The notes under the pieces were generated by a model that saw only the letters and a list, made by a program, of their open reading frames with translations, searched no databases and was not told the origin of the DNA. From contig DYOA01000003.1 of the NCBI GenBank assembly GCA_020720785.1, positions 59,614 to 110,851 of the forward strand: a DNA stretch of 51,238 bases. The letters are read 5' to 3'. The DNA comes from Leptospira biflexa (lineage in GTDB: Bacteria; Spirochaetota; Leptospiria; Turneriellales; DYLW01). Positions within the stretch are counted from its first letter, which is position 1. Each line of letters begins with the position of its first letter. Position numbers and translations under genes: made by a program. Of this stretch, positions 1 through 8,867 are shown one piece after another.

Positions 1-25
1 GGAATCTGAAATTATCATCGGTGGG

Positions 26-121
26 GTATAAGGTCAAACTTGAATCCATTAGCCTTTAACCTGTCCAATTCCATCGGCGTCGGAGTAAAGTGTATAAGGT
101 CAAACTTGAATCCATTAGCCT
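26..121. repeat. 30-bp direct repeat, two copies 66 bp apart
   Basis: Positions 26-55 and 92-121 are identical over 30 bases, beginning GTATAAGGTC and ending CATTAGCCT. The repeats sit at the left edge of the window in a stretch with no gene. The flanks show weaker similarity (CATCGG occurs just before copy 1 and about 20 bases before copy 2), suggesting a 66-bp tandem unit that has decayed outside the core. More copies may lie to the left of the window. No hairpin typical of a mobile element is visible and the function is unknown. Confidence 0.8.
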
Positions 122-199
122 CCATCTTTTAACCCCCCATCCGTTTTTTACCTTAACAAATGATATTCCATTGGCCGATACTGGAATAAGGATGGAAAT

Positions 200-1486
200 A
201 TGAATAAAAAAAATCTGGTCAAGAATATCTGGGATAGCATCATTTTAATGCTCACCGTTTATACCGTCATTGAAGCACCTCTTCTGATGGTTTTCTCCAT
301 CCCCTCCACAGTTTTTTTTGCCATGACCGATTATATCACCAGTATGTTTTACATTCTGGACGTTCTTTTTATCATTCATACCGTTCGGCGGGAAAAACTT
401 CTCCCCAAATACGATGAGAAAGCGGAAAATCCGGATTATCTGGAAAAATGGATATGGAGCGATGTGGTTGCTTCCATACCCTTTGATACCATTCTGGAAT
501 TGCTTTTCACCAGTCACTACCGGATGTTCCGCGTCATGCGGCTTTTCAAATTAATACGCATCAATTCCATCATTGGCAGAATCCGCCGCTCCAATGTGAT
601 CAATCCCAGTATAATGCGGCTGCTGGCTCTGGTTTTCTGGGTGATCCTGGCGTCCCATTTTATTTCTAGCGGATGGGTTTACCTGAATGAATTTGACAAA
701 GAATTGACTTTGCTGGACCGCTATATCCGCTCCTTTTACTGGACAGTCACCACCATCACCACCATCGGATATGGAGATATTACTCCCAAAACCAATATCC
801 AGATTATCTATGCGGTATTCATTGAGATCATTGGTGCGGGTATGTATGGTTTTATCATTGCGAATATTGCCAACCTGATTGCCAATATTGATATAGCAAA
901 ATCACAGTTTCAGGAAAAAATGGAAAAAATCGGGACATTTATGAAGTACCGTGACATTCCTCCGGATATGCAGAACCGCATCAACAGCTATTATAAATAC
1001 CTCTGGGCCAGCCGCCGGGGATACGACGAATCCTCCGTCCTGGAAGATCTGCCCCATCCACTGAAAGTGCAGGTCTCCCTTTTTCTGAACCGGGAGATCA
1101 TCCATAAAGTGCCGCTGTTCAAAGGTGCCTCCGAGGATTTTATCAAGGAAATTATTTTGAATCTGGAGCCTGTTGTGTTCACCCCCGGAGACTATATTTT
1201 CGCAAAAGGAGAATACGGGGACGATATGTACTTCATCAGCAGTGGCTCCGTGCAAGTGGTCTCCGATGATGGAAAAACCGTCTATGCTCACCTCACTACC
1301 GGACAGTTTTTTGGGGAGATTGCCCTGCTTCTGAGTCAGCCCCGTACAGCCAGCATCCGGGCAGCAGAATACTGTGACCTTTACCGGCTGGAGAAAGAAA
1401 CTTTTGACAAGGTTCTGGATAAATTCCCGGATTTTAAAGTCACCATCCAGAAAATGGCAGAAGAAAGAAAAGCCCAGTTGTCCTGA
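200..1486 (+). CDS. Cyclic-nucleotide-gated K+ channel (SthK/LliK-like)
   Basis: Predicted tetrameric inner-membrane potassium channel opened by cyclic nucleotide, 428 aa. Visible architecture: S1-S2 hydrophobic segments (about residues 14-60), an S4 voltage-sensor-like helix with regularly spaced arginines (about 108-130), S5 (140-160), a pore loop with the K+ selectivity filter GYGD at 190-193 preceded by TTITTI, S6 (203-228), a C-linker (about 235-303) and a C-terminal cyclic-nucleotide-binding domain. Its phosphate-binding cassette FGEIALLLSQPRTAS (371-385) keeps the Glu and Arg that contact the ligand. The start ATG at 200 has an AAGGA ribosome site about 8 bases upstream. The whole plan matches the CNG channels described from Spirochaeta thermophila (SthK) and Leptospira (LliK). 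No cyclase is in the window. Confidence 0.93.
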   Translation: MNKKNLVKNIWDSIILMLTVYTVIEAPLLMVFSIPSTVFFAMTDYITSMFYILDVLFIIHTVRREKLLPKYDEKAENPDYLEKWIWSDVVASIPFDTILELLFTSHYRMFRVMRLFKLIRINSIIGRIRRSNVINPSIMRLLALVFWVILASHFISSGWVYLNEFDKELTLLDRYIRSFYWTVTTITTIGYGDITPKTNIQIIYAVFIEIIGAGMYGFIIANIANLIANIDIAKSQFQEKMEKIGTFMKYRDIPPDMQNRINSYYKYLWASRRGYDESSVLEDLPHPLKVQVSLFLNREIIHKVPLFKGASEDFIKEIILNLEPVVFTPGDYIFAKGEYGDDMYFISSGSVQVVSDDGKTVYAHLTTGQFFGEIALLLSQPRTASIRAAEYCDLYRLEKETFDKVLDKFPDFKVTIQKMAEERKAQLS

Positions 1487-1527
1487 TAATATGTTTGACG
1501 TCCAGTGAATGAAAATAACGATCCGTT

Positions 1528-2544
1528 GTGGCCGCTATTTTCAGTTATTATACTTTAAAAAGAATTCTCTGGATGATTCCAACATTCATCGGGATAGTGA
1601 CTGTCACTTTTCTGCTGACCAAGATGCGGCCGGACCCCATCCAGACCCAGATGCTGGGAGCGGAAGGTATGAAAGCCGGCTCTGCCGCCCATCAGTATAT
1701 TGAGCAGTTGCGGAAATACTACGGCTATGACAAACCAATCTATGTCCAGTATGCGTACATGTGGAAAAATATCCTTACCTTTGATTTCAATATCAGCCGC
1801 ATTGACCAGAGGCCAGTTTCCGATAAAATAAAAGAAGCCCTCCCGTACACCCTGATTCTGAATTTTGTGACCATTTTCCTTGTTTATATCATCTCCATTC
1901 CTCTGGGAATTTATTCCGGCATAAGGGATGGAACCCGCATGGACAGGGTGGTTACGTTCATTCTTTATTTACTGTATTCCCTGCCCGTATTCTGGGTGGC
2001 CCTCATCCTGATCCGGTATTTGGCGGGGGGGGATTTTCTGGATTATTTTCCCTTGGGCGGCTGGAGCAGTGATGCCTATGAACAGTTTAACCCCCTGGAA
2101 AAACTGATGGATATTGTCTGGCACCTTTTTCTGCCCGTGGTGGTCTCCGTCTATGGTTCCTTTGCCTTTCTATCCAAATTCATGAAGAGCTCCTTTCTGG
2201 AAGCATACAGATCCGAATATATTAAATTTGCCCGGGCGAAAGGTCTCTCCCGTAAAAATATCATCTTTGTCCACACCATGAAAAACAGCCTGATACCCAT
2301 TGTCACGTTAATGGCCGGTCTCCTCCCGTCTTTGTTTGGGGGTAGTGTGATCATTGAAAAAATATTTTCCATACCGGGGATGGGAAAACTGGCCTATGAG
2401 AGTATTTACACCAATGATGAAACCGTCATCATCGCGGTGGTGGCCATATCCGGAGTGCTCACCATGATCGGGATCCTGATAACGGATATTGTGTACACTC
2501 TCATTGATCCACGAATCAGCTTTGAAAAAAAAGATACTTTATGA
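1528..2544 (+). CDS. ABC transporter permease, DppB/YejB type
   Basis: Inner-membrane permease of the peptide/nickel ABC importer family, 338 aa. The N-terminus (YYTLKRILWMIPTFIGIV) is the classic first transmembrane helix of DppB-like permeases, which supports the GTG start at 1528 although no good ribosome site precedes it. An ATG at 1573 would cut into this helix. Six hydrophobic segments are visible, and the EAA loop that docks the ATPase lies near residues 230-250 (FARAKGLSRKN). It overlaps the next permease by 4 nt (ATGA), so the two are co-translated. No ATP-binding or solute-binding gene is adjacent, so the transporter must borrow partners encoded elsewhere. The substrate is probably an oligopeptide, by family only. 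Confidence 0.88.
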   Translation: MAAIFSYYTLKRILWMIPTFIGIVTVTFLLTKMRPDPIQTQMLGAEGMKAGSAAHQYIEQLRKYYGYDKPIYVQYAYMWKNILTFDFNISRIDQRPVSDKIKEALPYTLILNFVTIFLVYIISIPLGIYSGIRDGTRMDRVVTFILYLLYSLPVFWVALILIRYLAGGDFLDYFPLGGWSSDAYEQFNPLEKLMDIVWHLFLPVVVSVYGSFAFLSKFMKSSFLEAYRSEYIKFARAKGLSRKNIIFVHTMKNSLIPIVTLMAGLLPSLFGGSVIIEKIFSIPGMGKLAYESIYTNDETVIIAVVAISGVLTMIGILITDIVYTLIDPRISFEKKDTL

Positions 2545-3536
2545 AAACAAAATTCTTCAGGGTTTTACTGTCAGATAAAATTTCCTTTTTTTCCTTTGGG
2601 GTGATTGTCTTCTTTTTATTCCTTGCCTTGTTCTCCCCTTTTATTGCCAGCGGATATCCTCTGTTGATTTGGGAAAATAAAACCCAAAAAAACCTGCCGG
2701 TTTCCCCCTTGTGGAATTCTTTCATAGATGAGGATACCTCTATCCATGAAAAGCATTACAAGGAATGGGTAGCCACAGGAAAAATATCTGCTCTTTTTCC
2801 TGTCATTCCACATTCTCCCTATGAAAAAGATCTGAGCATCATCCTGACCCCGCCCTCCTGGGGAAAATTCGGGAATATTATGGGGACGGATGAGCTGGGA
2901 CGGGACGTGGCTTCCCGCATGGTCCACGGGGCAAAAAATTCCATGCTGATTGGTCTGGTGGCGGTGGGTATTTCCCTTGCATTCGGTATCATCATTGGTT
3001 CTGTGGCAGGATATTTTGGCGGATGGGTTGACACCTTTTTGAGCCGGATCATTGAAATCGTCATCGTGTTTCCCACCCTCATCCTCATCATGGCGGTTCT
3101 GGCCATAATGAAGCCGTCTTTGTTCAACATTATGGTGGTCATTGGACTCACTGGCTGGACTTCCACCGCACGGGTCATCCGGGGGGAATTTCTGAAAAGG
3201 AAAAATTATGATTTTGTGCATGCATCCCGGTCCGCCGGGGCATCCCATCTGCGGCTGATTGTGGTGCATATCCTGCCCAATTCCCTGGCTCCGGTGACAG
3301 TCATGGCGGCTTTTGGGATTGCTTCCGCTGTTCTTTTTGAGAGCTCGCTCAGTTTTCTGGGGATTGGCGTGCAGCCACCGGAACCTTCCTGGGGACAAAT
3401 TCTGAACGCATCCCAGCCCTATATGGATTTTGCGTGGTGGATGACCTTTTTCCCCGGATTTTTTATTTTTCTGGTGGTGTTATCCTATAACATCCTGGGA
3501 GATAATATTCGTAAATTCACCTCGTCCGATTATTAA
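2541..3536 (+). CDS. ABC transporter permease, DppC/YejE type
   Basis: Second permease of the same importer, 331 aa. After the first membrane helix (about 15-38) comes a long extracytoplasmic insert of roughly 75 residues starting SGYPLLIW, which resembles YejE (microcin C/oligopeptide importer) more than the short-loop DppC. The conserved GTDELGRDV block at about 114-122 precedes the transmembrane domain, and the EAA loop reads FVHASRSAGASHLRL. Start ATG at 2541 overlaps the upstream stop by 4 nt. It converges on gatA with only 18 bp between the stops. The YejE-like assignment rests on the insert and is inference; the permease family is clear. Confidence 0.88.
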   Translation: MKTKFFRVLLSDKISFFSFGVIVFFLFLALFSPFIASGYPLLIWENKTQKNLPVSPLWNSFIDEDTSIHEKHYKEWVATGKISALFPVIPHSPYEKDLSIILTPPSWGKFGNIMGTDELGRDVASRMVHGAKNSMLIGLVAVGISLAFGIIIGSVAGYFGGWVDTFLSRIIEIVIVFPTLILIMAVLAIMKPSLFNIMVVIGLTGWTSTARVIRGEFLKRKNYDFVHASRSAGASHLRLIVVHILPNSLAPVTVMAAFGIASAVLFESSLSFLGIGVQPPEPSWGQILNASQPYMDFAWWMTFFPGFFIFLVVLSYNILGDNIRKFTSSDY

Positions 3537-3554
3537 TTTTCCGTAAATCTGTAT

Positions 3555-4985
3555 TTATCCCGCAGAAAATTTCTTTTCTATTATTTTCCCCAGTGCGAAG
3601 AGAGAATCTTCCGCAAAAAACGTCCCCTGAATCTGCACACCAATGGGCAGTCTTTCCGCCGGTCCGGGAACGGATAAAGCAGGAATTCCTGCCAGGGACG
3701 CTCCGGTTGTGAGCACATCGGCCAGATACATGGAAACCGGATCGTGGATTTTCTCCCCCAGCTTAAACGGAACATCCGGAGCCACCGGCATCAGCACGGC
3801 ATCATATTTCCGGAATATTTCCATATATTCCCGGTGGATCATGGCACGCACTTTCTGTGCTTTTCCATAATAAGCATCATAATAGCCGGAGGACAGAGCA
3901 TACGTCCCCAGGAGGATTCTGCGTTTCACCTCTTTTCCAAAACCCTTTGTACGGGAGTTTTCATAAAGGGAAACCAGGGAGTCTCCGTTTTCTCGTTTAC
4001 CATAGCGGATTCCATCAAAGCGTGCCAGATTTGCGGAGGCCTCGCTGGTGGCGGTGATATAATATACCGGCGTGGAAAGCTCACTGGCGTTCATCCGGAT
4101 TCTGTCTATTTTATTTTCCAGTATTTCTTCTTCCAGAAAGTCCACCACCTGGAAAAAAGATTTCTTCACTTCCGGGGAAACATTCTCCAGCAGATTTTCC
4201 GGAATGGCTATTTTCATATTTTCCGGAGGAAATTTCCTCAGTCCGCTTTCCATTTTTACCTTAAGTTCTGGCTGAACGCTGGTGGTATCTCTGGGATCAT
4301 ATCCGGAAATAATATTATAGATGATCTGGACGTCCTCCACGGTTTTCGCAAAAGGGCCAATCTGGTCCAGACTGCTCGCAAACGCCACCAGACCGTAGCG
4401 GGAAACAGAACCATAGGTGGGTTTCAACCCCACCACTCCGTTGAAAGAGGCGGGCTGGCGGATGGAACCACCGGTATCCGAACCCAGGGCCACCGGCAGC
4501 ATACCCGTTGCCACGGCCACCGCTGACCCGCCAGAGGAGCCACCCGGGGCATACTCCTTGTCCACACCGTTGCGGGTGATGCCCAGAGCGGAATTTTCTG
4601 TGGAGGAACCCATGGCAAATTCATCCATGTTGGTGCGACCCACGGGAATCATCCCGGATTGCTCCAGTTTTTCAATCACGGTGGCATTATACGGAGAACG
4701 GAATCCTGCCAGAATCCGGGAAGCACACTCCGCTACTTCTCCTTTACGCAGAATATTATCTTTGATGCCGATGGGAATTCCATCCCATTCCGAAAGTGCC
4801 TTTCCTGCTTCTCTTCTTTTCCGGGATTCCAGTGCCTTCTGTATCATGAGATCCTCGTCCACATGGATAAAAGCGTAATAATCCGGATTTTTCTCCCGGA
4901 TGGTCCCCAGGGTTTTTTCCATGATCTGTACGGGATCCGTTTCTTTTTTTGATAGATGGTACGATAAGTCATTCAGAAATGCCAT
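3555..4985 (-). CDS. gatA: Glutamyl-tRNA(Gln) amidotransferase subunit A
   Basis: Amidase subunit of GatCAB, which converts mischarged Glu-tRNA(Gln) (and often Asp-tRNA(Asn)) to the correct amidated form using ammonia from glutamine. The amidase-signature catalytic set is present: Lys in GIPIGIKDNI, cis-Ser in PGGSSGGSA and the nucleophile Ser in GSDTGGSIRQPASF, followed by the GatA-typical LKPTYGSVSRYGL block. From the ATG at 4985 the protein is 476 aa, normal for GatA. A longer frame from 5015 adds ten residues that would overlap the divergent gene, so I prefer 4985. gatB and gatC are not adjacent. Its presence suggests indirect glutaminylation in this organism. Confidence 0.95.
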   Translation of the reverse strand: MAFLNDLSYHLSKKETDPVQIMEKTLGTIREKNPDYYAFIHVDEDLMIQKALESRKRREAGKALSEWDGIPIGIKDNILRKGEVAECASRILAGFRSPYNATVIEKLEQSGMIPVGRTNMDEFAMGSSTENSALGITRNGVDKEYAPGGSSGGSAVAVATGMLPVALGSDTGGSIRQPASFNGVVGLKPTYGSVSRYGLVAFASSLDQIGPFAKTVEDVQIIYNIISGYDPRDTTSVQPELKVKMESGLRKFPPENMKIAIPENLLENVSPEVKKSFFQVVDFLEEEILENKIDRIRMNASELSTPVYYITATSEASANLARFDGIRYGKRENGDSLVSLYENSRTKGFGKEVKRRILLGTYALSSGYYDAYYGKAQKVRAMIHREYMEIFRKYDAVLMPVAPDVPFKLGEKIHDPVSMYLADVLTTGASLAGIPALSVPGPAERLPIGVQIQGTFFAEDSLFALGKIIEKKFSAG

Positions 4986-7190
4986 GTGGCAAAATCCAAA
5001 CTCTATCCCATACATCGAGTATTTTTTCCTTTTTGCATGGTTATTTTATTTATTCTCCATGGTTGCACACATCCGGCTTCTGCCATCGACTGGAATGACT
5101 ATGATTCTCTGGAAACCTTTATCCAGATGAAAAACCTGGGAGACAAATATAAATTCATTGAATATGCGAAAAAAAATCCCGGTACACTGACGTATCTGGA
5201 GGCCTTTACGGCGGGATTGCTTCTGCAGCAAAAAGAAAATTACCGGGAATCCGTTTTTTTCTTCTACGTTGCGGCATTCCATAAAAAAGGGGATTCCCTT
5301 CTGGAACAGGCATATTCCGCAAACCGCTCCAACCAGTTGAAGATCATTCCTTTATCCCTGAAAAAGATGTCCGGTGAAAAACCCACCATGACCCCGCTTT
5401 TTCCGGAAGCCATGTATGAACTCGCGTATTCCGCCTGGAAAATCCAGAAATATGAGGATGCACTGGCCATTCTGGATCTTTCCGGAAAATTAGTACCACC
5501 GGAGGATCCCCTGGCGGAAAAAAGAGAATACCTGCGTGCCCTGGTATACCAAAAGATAAATCCGGAGAAAGCGGAAGAACTCTTCCAAGCTCTGTACCGG
5601 AAATGGAATAAAACCATCTATCTGTATTATTTAACGCAATATCTGGAAAAATCTGCTCAGGAAAAGGCAAAAGATAATTACCGGGAAATAATTCACCATT
5701 ATCCATACCGCTGGATTCGCTCGCAGGCGGCCTGGAGGCTGAAAAATATGGGCGGAGAGCATCCGGAAGATTCGCTACTTCTATTTCCATATTCCGGAAA
5801 GAAGCCGGAGCAATTCTTTCCTACCCTGAATATTCCCTTTTCCGATCTTTCCGCAAAAGGACAATATTTCTATCTAAAATACTATCCTCCCGCCTTTTCC
5901 GCCCGAAATACCTTTGAACGGGACAAATGGCTGGGTTTATTAAATTCTTCCCGGCTGAATCCTTCGGAAAAAGCGGAGGTTTTTCAAATATTGGCGGAGA
6001 AACTGTATTCCGCTTCCGCTTATGAGGATATTATCTCCCTGCAGAAAAAATATGGATACGCCACGGACAGGATTTCTTATCTCTGCGTTTTATCCTGTTC
6101 CCACTCCGGTTGTTCCCCGGAAGATCTCCTGCGGTATTCATACGATTTTCTGCGGAACAATCCGGGAAACCTGAATGTATCCAAAATTTATTCGGATCAA
6201 TGCGTCCATTACCACCGCACCGGGGATTATTCCAGAAGCCGGGACTGTTTCCGGGCAGTTCCCGCGGAAAATTCCTATTATTCCGCACGGTCAGAATGGT
6301 ACCGTATTTTAGCGGAAGACAAAACAAAAGATACACAGGAACAGGCAAGAATATACAGGAATTTCTTTCTGGACCATCCCAATGAATACTATGGAATCCT
6401 GGCACTGGAAAAAGCAGAGAAGCTGGGGGCAGAAAAAATAACCCGCTCAGTGGATTCCTTCTGGAAAGAAATGGAAAAGGATGTCACTTCAGTGCAAAAT
6501 TCTATGAGCGGGAAACACAAAACCGGGCTTTTTTTTCTGTTGATTGGGGATTACTCCCGGGGCATGGATTATCTGAAGGACGTATCCCCTGCAAAAAGAC
6601 ACCTTGCTTTAATATCCCTTGCCCGGAAAGTAAAATACCCGTATCTGGCGTACCAATCGGCAAAGGCTTATCTGAAGCGGAAGGATTATTCCATCAATCC
6701 CTATACCATGAATGCCTTCGCAAGGGAAGTCCTGTTTCCCCGTCCATATCAGAACAGGGTAAGTTTTTATGCGGAAAAATACAATATGGATCCATATATG
6801 CTTTACGCAATCATGAGGCAGGAATCCGGATATCTGGAGAGTGCCCGTTCCTCCTCCAATGCACAGGGCCTCCTGCAGCTCATTCCATCCACAGCCAAAT
6901 TAGTAAACAGGAAAGAAAAAATTCCGCATCTGGATTTATCTAATCCTGATCATAATATCCGCTTAGGAAGCCGTTTTTTTGCTGGCATGCTACAATGGTT
7001 CAATGGTGATTTCCGAAAAGCGGCCGCTGCGTACAACGGCGGACCCAATTATGTTTCACGAATGGAGAGGATAATCAACGCAACGGATAAAGAGGATTTT
7101 CTTGAACAAATCTCCAGACTGGAGACCTATTTTTATGTGCAGTACACCGGGTATAACTACCCGGTGTACCGGATTTTATACGAAAATTAA
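4986..7190 (+). CDS. Lipoprotein soluble lytic transglycosylase (SLT domain)
   Basis: Predicted periplasmic lipoprotein of 734 aa that cleaves peptidoglycan between MurNAc and GlcNAc, releasing 1,6-anhydro-muropeptides. The N-terminus has basic residues, a hydrophobic core and the lipobox LHGC. About residues 40-580 are helical, TPR/superhelix-like, as in the ring of Slt70. The C-terminal SLT fold carries the catalytic Glu in RQESGY (about residue 613), then NAQGLLQLIPSTA and AAAYNGGP. The GTG at 4986 keeps the charged n-region of the signal peptide. An internal ATG at 5037 would leave none, so GTG is preferred despite a poor ribosome site. The start abuts the divergent gatA start with no gap. 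The 3' end contains a strong hairpin and overlaps the next gene's stop. Confidence 0.9.
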   Translation: MAKSKLYPIHRVFFPFCMVILFILHGCTHPASAIDWNDYDSLETFIQMKNLGDKYKFIEYAKKNPGTLTYLEAFTAGLLLQQKENYRESVFFFYVAAFHKKGDSLLEQAYSANRSNQLKIIPLSLKKMSGEKPTMTPLFPEAMYELAYSAWKIQKYEDALAILDLSGKLVPPEDPLAEKREYLRALVYQKINPEKAEELFQALYRKWNKTIYLYYLTQYLEKSAQEKAKDNYREIIHHYPYRWIRSQAAWRLKNMGGEHPEDSLLLFPYSGKKPEQFFPTLNIPFSDLSAKGQYFYLKYYPPAFSARNTFERDKWLGLLNSSRLNPSEKAEVFQILAEKLYSASAYEDIISLQKKYGYATDRISYLCVLSCSHSGCSPEDLLRYSYDFLRNNPGNLNVSKIYSDQCVHYHRTGDYSRSRDCFRAVPAENSYYSARSEWYRILAEDKTKDTQEQARIYRNFFLDHPNEYYGILALEKAEKLGAEKITRSVDSFWKEMEKDVTSVQNSMSGKHKTGLFFLLIGDYSRGMDYLKDVSPAKRHLALISLARKVKYPYLAYQSAKAYLKRKDYSINPYTMNAFAREVLFPRPYQNRVSFYAEKYNMDPYMLYAIMRQESGYLESARSSSNAQGLLQLIPSTAKLVNRKEKIPHLDLSNPDHNIRLGSRFFAGMLQWFNGDFRKAAAAYNGGPNYVSRMERIINATDKEDFLEQISRLETYFYVQYTGYNYPVYRILYEN
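7142..7169. other. 12-bp perfect inverted repeat inside a gene end
   Basis: GTACACCGGGTA at 7142-7153 and its exact reverse complement at 7158-7169 enclose a 4-base loop (TAAC). The hairpin lies in the last coding codons of the lytic transglycosylase and about 18 bases downstream of the stop of the convergent FecR gene. No T-run follows on either strand, so it is not a textbook Rho-independent terminator. A bidirectional pause, terminator or mRNA-end stabiliser between convergent genes is the simplest reading. Confidence 0.75.
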
Positions 7191-7966
7191 TAACCCCGGA
7201 TTTTTTTCAGCATCTCCCGGTTTCTTTCTTTCTGATCCTTCAGCATTTTATAGTTCTCTTCTTTCATAACATCCAGTTTTTTAAAAATTTCCATTTTTTT
7301 GTCAATGAACTTCTGGAGAATTTCCTTTTTAAACCCGTTTGTAGTGACCAAAACCTGTTCTTTTGGGTTTAAGACTGTTTCTTTTTTCTGCTCATCGGTC
7401 AGATTATCGCCTTCCGCCCGGACAAGCACCTTTCCATCATTCACAAAAACCCCGGCTGGAACATTGGAATCCTCATGCTTTTTTTCATTCTTCCCCGGCT
7501 GGCTGAATAAAAATTCCGTACCGCGAACCCCCGCTGTAAGGGTACTGGTATAGAGAAGATATGTGCTACCCTTCTGCAGTTTCCGGACAATCTTGGAATA
7601 AATCCTTCCGCTGTTCACCAGAATTTCAATGTTCTGGCGGTCCCCGCTTTCATATAACTCCGCCAGGCTGATGGAGCTGTACGGAGACAATTGGATGATG
7701 GCGTTGGGGCCCACCTGGATGTTCACTCGTCCCTGGTTGGTGATCACCGTATCATTTTTATTGAAGATGGTTTTCACATTTACATTTTTTGTGTCATTTC
7801 CTCTTTTATATTTGACCTCACCGGTCACAAAAGTAGCAATCGCCAGAGCTTCTCCCCCGGATTCTTTCCCTTTTGTCTGACCAGACGCATCCTGTGCCAT
7901 GGACTCCAATCCCGGCAGGGATACCATTACCATTGCAAGAATCATTAAAAAGTAGTTTTTTCTCAT
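7187..7966 (-). CDS. FecR-domain exported protein
   Basis: Exported protein of 259 aa. A signal peptide (MRKNYFLMILAMVMVSLPGL, cut near SMA-QDA) is followed by a FecR domain at about residues 45-170 (DTVITNQGRVNIQVGP, then LTAGVRGTEF) and a lysine-rich, probably coiled-coil tail of about 60 residues. FecR domains are best known as anti-sigma regulators of TonB systems, but in spirochaetes stand-alone exported versions are common and of unknown role. No sigma factor or TonB receptor is nearby. The ATG at 7966 with GGAGGAAA just upstream is chosen; an upstream frame to 8113 lacks a signal peptide at its own end. Third gene of purB-mazG-fecR, 52 bp after mazG. Its stop shares TTAA with the convergent gene. 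Confidence 0.82.
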   Translation of the reverse strand: MRKNYFLMILAMVMVSLPGLESMAQDASGQTKGKESGGEALAIATFVTGEVKYKRGNDTKNVNVKTIFNKNDTVITNQGRVNIQVGPNAIIQLSPYSSISLAELYESGDRQNIEILVNSGRIYSKIVRKLQKGSTYLLYTSTLTAGVRGTEFLFSQPGKNEKKHEDSNVPAGVFVNDGKVLVRAEGDNLTDEQKKETVLNPKEQVLVTTNGFKKEILQKFIDKKMEIFKKLDVMKEENYKMLKDQKERNREMLKKIRGY

Positions 7967-8018
7967 AAAATTTCCTCCATTTATGGAATCAAGGATATAG
8001 AGGGATTGCGGATGGTTT

Positions 8019-8867
8019 TTACAACAATTTTTTTGCCTTTTCCCATTCTGCCTCCCATTCCTCCGTGCCGGGATATTCCCCCTTTTGGATTTTTTCCCGC
8101 AGACCTTCTTCACAGATATGAAACCGCTGCATAAATTTTTTGTTGGCTTTCTGGAGCACTTCTTCCGGATTCAATGAATACTTCCGGGCAAGCTGGGCAA
8201 GGGTAAAAAGCACATCCCCCAGCTCCTCTTCCACAGCCGATTGGTTATCCGGATTCGGAGGATCCAGTTCCCGGTGTAATTCTTCCATCTCTTCCTTCAC
8301 TTTTTCCAAGACTTCCCATGCAGAATTCCAGTCAAAGTGGAAACGGGACGCTTTCTGCCCCAGCCGATGTGCCTTGAATAAAGCCGGCAGGGACTCCGGA
8401 ATCTGTCCCAGTAGCCCGCTACCCTCTCCATCCTTTCCGGTTTTCTGTTCCTTTTTTTGCCTTTCCCGCGCTTTAATTTTTTCCCAGTTCATGAGTACAT
8501 CCTCCGACTGGGAAAGGGATATCTCATTGGTAAAAACATGGGGATGGCGGAGGATCAGTTTCTGGGTGATTCCCAGCAAGACGTCATCCAGGGTGAACAA
8601 TCCCTTTTCTGAGGCCATCTGGGACTGAAAAACCACCTGGAACGCCAAATCCCCCAGCTCTTCTTTAAAGTGCTCCACCGTTTCCGGCTTATTTTCCTCC
8701 AGATGCCCAATGGCGTCTGTCAATTCATAGGCTTCTTCTATGATATCGGAAGCGACACTCTGGAAATTCTGCTTCAAATCCCAGGGGCAGCCACCGTCCG
8801 GATTCCGCAACTTTTCTGCCAGTTCCCGGATGGCCAGAAATGGGTTGGATAAATCAGGCGGATGCAT
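8019..8867 (-). CDS. mazG: Nucleoside triphosphate pyrophosphohydrolase MazG
   Basis: Cytoplasmic all-alpha NTP pyrophosphatase (NTP to NMP plus PPi), 282 aa, housecleaning or stringent-response control. Two MazG repeats are visible. The first has GGCPWDLKQNF, the metal-binding EExxE-type helix (IIEEAYEL) and EELGDLAFQVVF, followed by RHPHVF. The second has the EE..EL helix and VEEELGDVLFTLAQLAR. A non-conserved Lys/Gln/Glu-rich linker of about 20 residues joins the two halves. I chose the ATG at 8867, which overlaps the end of purB by 14 nt; a TTG at 8903 would extend the overlap to 50 nt and adds no conserved sequence. Second gene of the purB-mazG-fecR run. Confidence 0.93.
   Translation of the reverse strand: MHPPDLSNPFLAIRELAEKLRNPDGGCPWDLKQNFQSVASDIIEEAYELTDAIGHLEENKPETVEHFKEELGDLAFQVVFQSQMASEKGLFTLDDVLLGITQKLILRHPHVFTNEISLSQSEDVLMNWEKIKARERQKKEQKTGKDGEGSGLLGQIPESLPALFKAHRLGQKASRFHFDWNSAWEVLEKVKEEMEELHRELDPPNPDNQSAVEEELGDVLFTLAQLARKYSLNPEEVLQKANKKFMQRFHICEEGLREKIQKGEYPGTEEWEAEWEKAKKLL

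Noticed and set aside
26..121. CRISPR array
   Set aside because: Only two repeat copies, no regular spacers beyond one and no cas gene in the window.
2616..3398. 260-codon open frame on the minus strand
   Set aside because: Antisense to the YejE-like permease; Pro/His/Gly-rich sequence with no hydrophobic or domain pattern.
3744..4526. 260-codon open frame on the plus strand
   Set aside because: Antisense to gatA, which has complete catalytic motifs.
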